This document shows, piece by piece, positions 58,331-64,000 of a DNA stretch of 64,000 nt; within the stretch, counting starts at the first letter, position 1, and each line of letters opens with the position of its first letter. The translations under genes and the position numbers were made by a program. Under the pieces are notes generated by a model. That model searched no databases and was not told the origin of the DNA. It saw nothing but the letters and a program-made list of their open reading frames with translations. The stretch covers positions 50,781-114,780 of the forward strand of contig NZ_FQVA01000008.1 of NCBI RefSeq assembly GCF_900129095.1. Direction: 5' to 3'. This DNA is from Microbulbifer donghaiensis. Lineage in GTDB: Bacteria > Pseudomonadota > Gammaproteobacteria > Pseudomonadales > Cellvibrionaceae.

Positions 58331-58806
58331 CGGGGGCCCCTTTTTGTTCTGTGTCGTATGTGCCAGATGGCATTGTACCGGTCTGGGCGCGCATTCCTGC
58401 AACCGTTTTAACAGTTTTGCCAATTACCCGCAGCAAACGCTATTGACAGCCACGACTCAGTTTGCAGAATCAATCGTTCGCTCGGCGAGTAGATGTCACC
58501 GCACACCCGCGGATTCCATTCTACCTTCCGGTGGGCCACCGCCCGCCTCACCCTGTCGAGAGGGTCCTCCTCCTTATCCTCGGAGGCCTGCAAGCCCGTC
58601 GCGATCACCTTTAAGTGAGTCCTGCGGGATTGGCGTATTCGCGCTGCCGATGAAGTTATCCTAAAAGCCGGCACAAAAATACGCTACAGGCTGATATTTG
58701 TCATAATTTTCCTTTACAATCGCCCTTTGACTTTCTCGTCATCTGGCGGTTTTCCCGTTCTTGAGTGATGGATATCCTACGAAACAGGAAATTTGAGGGG
58801 GCTTCA
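58331..58806. other. Upstream region of the ilv operon
   Basis: This 476-bp divergent region lies between the DUF4124 gene and ilvI. A TACAAT at 58715-58720 could be a -10 box, but no good -35 is visible. I find no leader peptide rich in Ile/Val/Leu codons next to a terminator, so classical attenuation is not supported. A minus-strand frame at 58408-58674 has no family features. Confidence 0.45.
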
Positions 58807-60543
58807 GTGGAATTACTCTCCGGCGGCGATATGTTGGTTCGCGCGCTGCAGGATGAAGGGGTTGAATTGATATTCGGATACCCCGGCGGTTCGGCGTTAC
58901 ATATCTACGATGCCATCTTTCGGCAAAAGGGCATCAAGCACGTGCTGGTGCGCCACGAGCAGGGTGCTACTCACGCGGCGGACGGCTATGCCCGCTCCAC
59001 CGGCAAGGCGGGGGTGGTGCTGGTGACCTCGGGTCCGGGCGCGACCAATGCGATTACCGGCATTGCCACCGCGTATATGGATTCCATTCCCATGGTGGTG
59101 ATTTCCGGTCAGGTCCCCAGTGACAAGATCGGCGAGGACGCCTTCCAGGAAACCGATATGGTCGGCTGTTCGCGGCCAATCGTGAAGCACAGCTTCCTGG
59201 TCAAGAATGCCGAGGAAATTCCCGAAATTGTCAAAAAGGCTTTCTATATCGCCAGTACCGGCCGTCCCGGTCCGGTGGTTATCGATGTGCCCAAGGACGT
59301 TACCAATCCAGCTGACCGCTTCCCGTACCGCTTCCCGGAGAAAGTGCGCATGCGCTCCTATACGCCGGCGGGTAAGGGACACAGCGGCCAGATCCGCAAG
59401 GCGGTGGCGCTGCTGCTTTCCGCCAAGCGACCGGTGATCTACGCGGGAGGAGGCGTGGTGCAGGGGGGCGGTGCCGAACTGCTGACCGAGCTGGCACAGC
59501 GCCTGAATTACCCGGTGACCAATACCCTGATGGGGCTCGGCGCCTATCCCGGCAGCGACAAGCGCTTCCTCGGCATGTTGGGAATGCACGGTACTTTTGA
59601 GGCCAACACGGCAATGCATCACGCCGATGTGATTCTCGCCGTCGGCGCGCGCTTCGACGACCGTGTGACCAACACCCCGAACAAGTTCTGTCCCGGTGCC
59701 AAGATTATCCATATCGATGTGGACCCGGCCTCCATTTCCAAGACGATCGTTGCGGATGTCCCGATCGTGGGTACTGTGCAATCGGTGCTGGGTGAAATGC
59801 TGGAGATGCTGAAGTCTTCCGATGAACAGCCGGATCAATCGGCGATTGTCGACTGGTGGCGGCAGATAGATGACTGGCGCGAGCGCCATGGCATCTATAC
59901 GGCGCCCCGTTACCGGACCGACGGCGCCCTGATCATGCCGCAGGAGGTCATCCGCGCCGTTTACGACATTACCGAGGGCGATGCCTTCGTGACCTCCGAT
60001 GTGGGGCAGCACCAGATGTTTGCGGCCCAGTACTACCTGTTCGACAAGCCGCGGCGCTGGATCAACTCCGGCGGTCTTGGAACCATGGGCTTCGGCCTGC
60101 CGGCGGCGCTGGGGGTGAAGATCGCGCATCCGGACAAAGAAGTGGTCTGCGTAACCGGCGAGGGCAGTATCCAGATGTGTATTCAGGAACTGTCCACCGC
60201 GACCCAGTACCACCTGCCGGTAAAGATTCTCTGCCTGAACAACCAGGCGCTCGGCATGGTGAAGCAGTGGCAGGAAATGCAGTACGAAGGGCGTCTGTCC
60301 AACAGTGTGTACGAGGAGTCGCTGCCGGACTTCGTCAAACTCGCGGAGGCCTATGGCCATCTCGGGGTAAAGATCGATCGCCGTGAAGAGCTGCACGACA
60401 AGCTGCAAGAGGCGTTTGCAATCAAGGACCGCACCGTATTTATCGATGTATACGTCGATCCGTCCGAGCATGTGTATCCGATGCAGGTGATGCCGAATGG
60501 CTCCATGCGGGATATGTGGTTGAGCAAGACGGAGCGGACCTAG
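58807..60543 (+). CDS. ilvI: Acetolactate synthase large subunit
   Basis: This is the first common step of Val/Leu/Ile synthesis, dependent on ThDP, Mg2+ and FAD. The product is 578 residues from GTG 58807, which has a strong GAGGGGG ribosome-binding site; the frame extends 14 codons upstream to a weaker ATG/GTG pair. [14 protein letters not shown] is the expected N-terminus. [16 protein letters not shown] holds the catalytic Glu. The ThDP motif reads [20 protein letters not shown], with GEG instead of the more common GDG. I recall the same variant from pseudomonads. It forms an operon with ilvH (11 bp) and ilvC. Confidence 0.95.
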   Translation: MELLSGGDMLVRALQDEGVELIFGYPGGSALHIYDAIFRQKGIKHVLVRHEQGATHAADGYARSTGKAGVVLVTSGPGATNAITGIATAYMDSIPMVVISGQVPSDKIGEDAFQETDMVGCSRPIVKHSFLVKNAEEIPEIVKKAFYIASTGRPGPVVIDVPKDVTNPADRFPYRFPEKVRMRSYTPAGKGHSGQIRKAVALLLSAKRPVIYAGGGVVQGGGAELLTELAQRLNYPVTNTLMGLGAYPGSDKRFLGMLGMHGTFEANTAMHHADVILAVGARFDDRVTNTPNKFCPGAKIIHIDVDPASISKTIVADVPIVGTVQSVLGEMLEMLKSSDEQPDQSAIVDWWRQIDDWRERHGIYTAPRYRTDGALIMPQEVIRAVYDITEGDAFVTSDVGQHQMFAAQYYLFDKPRRWINSGGLGTMGFGLPAALGVKIAHPDKEVVCVTGEGSIQMCIQELSTATQYHLPVKILCLNNQALGMVKQWQEMQYEGRLSNSVYEESLPDFVKLAEAYGHLGVKIDRREELHDKLQEAFAIKDRTVFIDVYVDPSEHVYPMQVMPNGSMRDMWLSKTERT

Positions 60544-60554
60544 GAAGTAAGACG

Positions 60555-61046
60555 ATGCGCAGAATAATTTCAGTTCTGATGGAAAACGAACCCGGTGCAC
60601 TCTCGCGCGTGGTTGGGCTCTTCTCCCAGCGCGGTTACAACATCGAGAGTCTGACGGTGGCGCCGACCGAGGATGCCACCCTGTCACGTCTGACGCTGGT
60701 TACTATTGGCGACGATCACAAGATTGAGCAGGTCACCAAGAACCTGAACAAGCTGATTGACGTGGTGAAGCTGGTCGACCTGACCGAGGGCTCGCATATC
60801 GAGCGTGAGCTGTTGCTGGTCAAGGTGCGTGCCAGTGGGGCGCAGCGCGACGAGATCAAGCGCAGTGTGGATATTTTTCGCGGCCAGATAGTGGATGTCA
60901 CCAGCAATATGTACACCGTGCAGGTGGCGGGCACTGGCGAGAAACTGGATGCTTTTTTGCAGGCTCTCGGCGAGCACACGATTATGGAAGTGGTGCGCTC
61001 CGGAGTGTCGGGCATCGCCCGCGGCGAAAAGGTTTTGAGTGTTTGA
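60555..61046 (+). CDS. ilvH: Acetolactate synthase small (regulatory) subunit
   Basis: This 163-residue protein, the same length as E. coli IlvH, has an N-terminal ACT domain (RRIISVLMENEPGALSRVVG, GLFSQRGYNIESLTVAPTED) for valine feedback and a C-terminal domain that activates the large subunit. ATG 60555 lies behind GGAAGTAAGACG. It is 11 bp after ilvI and 25 bp before ilvC. Confidence 0.96.
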   Translation: MRRIISVLMENEPGALSRVVGLFSQRGYNIESLTVAPTEDATLSRLTLVTIGDDHKIEQVTKNLNKLIDVVKLVDLTEGSHIERELLLVKVRASGAQRDEIKRSVDIFRGQIVDVTSNMYTVQVAGTGEKLDAFLQALGEHTIMEVVRSGVSGIARGEKVLSV

Positions 61047-61068
61047 ATTGGCAAGAAATAGGAAGTGA

Positions 61069-62097
<1,029 letters not shown>

Positions 62098-62112
62098 TCG
62101 GTCAAAGATGAC

Positions 62113-62147
62113 AAAAGGCGGCGGGGGAGACCCCGCCGCCTTTTTTT
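62113..62147 (+). terminator. Intrinsic terminator of the ilvIHC operon
   Basis: GGCGGCGGGG (62117-62126) pairs with CCCCGCCGCC (62131-62140) around a GAGA tetraloop. A-runs precede the stem and seven T follow (62141-62147). It begins 15 bp after the ilvC stop. Confidence 0.93.
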
Positions 62148-62213
62148 GTTCTGGGCGCTGGCTTGGCATTGGCGGTACACTCGCCGGCTGCACAATGCAT
62201 TAATGGAGAAAAT

Positions 62214-63113
62214 ATGAGCGACAAAGGGGAAGAAAAGAAATCTACTGCCGCACCCGAGGCGCAAGCTTCCGCGGAAGAGATCCGCCTGCCCGTCGACGAG
62301 CACATCGAAGAAGAGGTTTCCGCCAGCGGCAAAAAAGTGCGCGCACGCGGAGTCTATTTGCTGCCGAACTTGATCACCACCGGGGCCCTGTTCAGCGGCT
62401 TCTACGCGATTATTGCCGGGGTGAACGGTAACTTTGAGGCCGCCGCCATCGCCATATTCGTCGCCATGATCCTCGACGGGTTGGATGGCCGCGTGGCCCG
62501 CCTGACTGACACGCAGAGCGCATTCGGCGTGCAATACGATTCCTTGTCGGACATGGTGTCTTTTGGTCTGGCGCCGGCCCTGGTGGTATTCAGCTGGGCG
62601 CTGGGGTATCTGGGGAAGTTCGGTTGGGCGGCGGCCTTCCTGTACGCGGCCTGTGCCGCACTGCGACTTGCCCGTTTCAATACCCAGGTGGACACGGTCG
62701 ATAAAGGGGTCTTTATTGGACTCGCCAGCCCGACAGCGGCCGCCATTGTCGCCAGTATGGTCTGGGCGGGCCATGACGCCGAGGTAGGGTCTGGGCTGGC
62801 GGTGGTCGCTGCCGTGGTGACAATGACCGCCGGCCTATTGATGGTATCGAACTTCCGCTATACGAGTTTCAAGAAGCTGGATTTCAAGGGGCGTGTGCCT
62901 TTCGTGATGATGCTCGCGGTAATCCTGATCTTCAGCCTGGTGACCATTGATCCCCCGCGGGTTCTGCTGGCGCTGGCGGTGATCTACACCGCGTCCGGTC
63001 CGGCTCTGTGGTTCTGGGGGCGCTTCCATTCCGCTCGCGAAACGGGCGGCAAAGCCAGCGGAACCGGTGGGTCAGATGAAAGGGCGGAGGACACGAAAGG
63101 CGACCAACAATAA
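62214..63113 (+). CDS. pssA: CDP-diacylglycerol-serine O-phosphatidyltransferase
   Basis: This 299-residue membrane enzyme makes phosphatidylserine, the precursor of phosphatidylethanolamine. An acidic N-terminal tail of ~50 residues precedes about eight membrane segments. The CDP-alcohol phosphatidyltransferase motif is LDGLDGRVARLTD followed by QSAFGVQYDSLSD (DGx2ARx8Gx3Dx3D) near residues 85-110. This is the polytopic Bacillus-type Pss II family, not the soluble E. coli PssA. ATG 62214 follows TGGAGAAAAT. Its position next to ilvC is the usual one in pseudomonads. Confidence 0.93.
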   Translation: MSDKGEEKKSTAAPEAQASAEEIRLPVDEHIEEEVSASGKKVRARGVYLLPNLITTGALFSGFYAIIAGVNGNFEAAAIAIFVAMILDGLDGRVARLTDTQSAFGVQYDSLSDMVSFGLAPALVVFSWALGYLGKFGWAAAFLYAACAALRLARFNTQVDTVDKGVFIGLASPTAAAIVASMVWAGHDAEVGSGLAVVAAVVTMTAGLLMVSNFRYTSFKKLDFKGRVPFVMMLAVILIFSLVTIDPPRVLLALAVIYTASGPALWFWGRFHSARETGGKASGTGGSDERAEDTKGDQQ

Positions 63114-63257
63114 GCGCCCCAGTTACTTGGTATTCGCCCACTGTGACACTACAGTTAAATAGCGGGAGCGTGAACTTGGGTTCGCGACAGGCAGGAGGCC
63201 GTAAGGGCCCCGATGATTCCCCGGAGGAGGGAAATCTGCCACAGGCCCAAAAAGGGC

Positions 63258-63286
63258 TTGCAGAGCGCCGCAGCAACCCGTATAGT
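63258..63286 (+). promoter_or_regulatory. rRNA operon promoter P1
   Basis: TTGCAG (63258-63263) and TATAGT (63281-63286) are spaced 17 bp apart and followed by a GC-rich TCGCGCC discriminator, the mark of stringently controlled rRNA promoters. It is the most upstream of four tandem promoters before 16S. Confidence 0.7.
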
Positions 63287-63368
63287 TCGCGCCCTCGTCG
63301 TTGAGCAAGCGGCGAGAAGGCGGCTCCAAGTAATTGATTTTCTTAAGAAAATTTCTTCAAAAAAGAGC

Positions 63369-63396
63369 TTGCCAAGGTCGAAGAGGTCGCTATAAT
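63369..63396 (+). promoter_or_regulatory. rRNA operon promoter P2 with UP element
   Basis: TTGCCA (63369-63374) and a perfect TATAAT (63391-63396) are spaced 16 bp apart and followed by GCGCGCC. Upstream, 63331-63364 is an A/T-rich UP-element-like tract that contains the 14-bp palindrome TTTTCTTAAGAAAA (63338-63351). This ~38-bp promoter module is repeated almost exactly at P3. Confidence 0.82.
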
Positions 63397-63516
63397 GCGC
63401 GCCACTTCGAGAGGAGCTGAAAGGCTCCGCGAGGGGCTCCAGGCAGCCCTTCGAGAGAGGAAAGAGAAGCTGTTTAGCGCCCCTTCCTCCCCCCAAAAAA
63501 AGCTCCAAAAAAGAGC

Positions 63517-63544
63517 TTGCCAAGGTTGAAGAGGTCGCTATAAT
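63517..63544 (+). promoter_or_regulatory. rRNA operon promoter P3
   Basis: TTGCCA (63517-63522) and TATAAT (63539-63544), 16-bp spacer, followed by GCGCGCC. Bases 63513-63550 repeat 63365-63402 with a single difference in the spacer. An A-rich tract lies upstream. Confidence 0.82.
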
Positions 63545-63639
63545 GCGCGCCCCTTCAGGCGGAACCGGAAGCGGTTTCGCGAGGCAGGGAAGAGATCTTC
63601 GGATCGCTGAAAAGCCTCGAAAAAGCTGCAAAAAAGCAC

Positions 63640-63667
63640 TTGCTTCAGCAGCCCGGATGTGTAGAAT
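63640..63667 (+). promoter_or_regulatory. rRNA operon promoter P4
   Basis: TTGCTT (63640-63645) and TAGAAT (63662-63667) are spaced 16 bp apart and followed by ACGCGTCCCG. An A-rich tract lies immediately upstream. It is closest to the 16S gene, giving a leader of about 220 nt. Confidence 0.75.
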
Positions 63668-63891
63668 ACGCGTCCCGCAGTTAGGGCCTAGCGCTCAACT
63701 GAGTTGTTTAAAAATTCGATCAAGCAATATGTGTGGGTGCTTACGGGGCGATGAATCGATACATCTGGCTTCGGCCAGAAAAAGATTTATCGGAAGTAAG
63801 TAACTCATGTCAATGAATTACGTTTTAATTCCGAGCAAGACTTAAGTCCGATTAGTAACCATATTCCGGTTGCTATGAAGGGCGACTCTTT
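63668..63891 (+). ncRNA. 16S rRNA leader with antitermination (boxA-like) elements
   Basis: The transcribed spacer between P4 and 16S has a boxA-like TTGTTTAAAAAT near 63704, followed by ATCAAGCAATATGTGTGGGT, a sequence typical of gammaproteobacterial rRNA leaders. A second CTCTTTAAAC lies at 63886-63895, running into the 16S 5' end. The leader would bind Nus factors and pair with the 16S 3' flank for RNase III processing. Confidence 0.65.
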
Positions 63892-64000
63892 AAACTGAAG
63901 AGTTTGATCATGGCTCAGATTGAACGCTGGCGGCAGGCCTAACACATGCAAGTCGAGCGCGAAAGTTCCTTCGGGAATGAGTAGAGCGGCGGACGGGTGA
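63892..64000 (+). rRNA. rrs: 16S ribosomal RNA, 5' end (partial)
   Basis: The gene begins AAACTGAAGAGTTTGATCAT, the universal 16S 5' end with the 27F site, and continues GAACGCTGGCGGCAGGCCTA. It is cut by the right edge after 109 bases. The V1 stem (GCGAAAGTTCCTTCGGGAAT) and following GAGTAGAGCGGCGGACGGGT are of a form that I associate with Microbulbifer-like Cellvibrionales; this is a weak taxonomic pointer. Confidence 0.97.

Noticed and set aside
58408..58674. 88-codon minus-strand frame upstream of ilvI
   Set aside because: No family features and no clear ribosome-binding site; more likely non-coding upstream region.
58897..60687. 596-codon minus-strand frame opposite ilvI
   Set aside because: Antisense shadow of acetolactate synthase, with no ribosome-binding site or recognisable domain.
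63155..63631. 158-codon minus-strand frame before 16S
   Set aside because: It covers tandem rRNA promoters whose repeats create an artificial frame.

Overview
The window is a continuous stretch of a gammaproteobacterial chromosome. Gene content and order match the Pseudomonas/Cellvibrio-type core block ispB-rplU-rpmA-obgE-proB ... rpsT ... murJ-ribF-ileS-lspA-fkpB-ispH-minor pilins-pilE-(fimT)-pilR-pilS. The 5' end of a 16S rRNA gene closes the window. The V1 region of that 16S, the high GC content and the gene set suggest a marine member of the Cellvibrionales, perhaps Microbulbifer. This is inference, because only about 109 bases of 16S are present.

Layout. 1-4880: housekeeping genes (IspB partial, L21, L27, ObgE, ProB, a DUF899 protein, S20). 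4881-9413: an inserted block holding a histidine kinase, a response regulator and an OmpA-like protein that resemble the regulatory and OmpA parts (PdsS, PdsR, PdsO) of the proteobacterial dedicated sortase system. No sortase and no LPXTG target are present. REP-like repeats and a 46-residue membrane protein lie in the same block. 9414-17002: murJ and the conserved ribF-ileS-lspA-fkpB-ispH operon. 17344-29872: a type IV pilus tip/minor pilin locus in which fimU-pilV-pilW-pilX-pilY1 is present twice in tandem, followed by pilE. 29874-33752 (minus): fimT-like pilin, PilR and PilS. 33789-41247: nadE, bamD, rluD, pgeF and clpB, with a striking palindrome cluster between nadE and bamD.

41505-55761 is the accessory region. 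An RND efflux pair is followed by a 2217-residue secreted NHL/RHS-repeat protein and small genes that look like toxin-tip and immunity cassettes. Next come a second copy of the last ~300 bp of the RND permease gene and a decayed second copy of the RHS gene's 5' end. The RND-RHS junction has therefore been duplicated, and the second RHS gene has been destroyed. Two AT-rich genes for unknown exported proteins follow.

56084-63113: ligB, a DUF4124 protein, the branched-chain amino acid operon ilvI-ilvH-ilvC and pssA. 63258-64000: four tandem rRNA promoters, the rRNA leader and the start of 16S rRNA.

The main themes are envelope biogenesis (MurJ, LspA, BamD, PgeF), translation, type IV pili with a duplicated PilY1 tip complex under PilSR control, and a polymorphic RHS locus that shows how such loci duplicate and decay.
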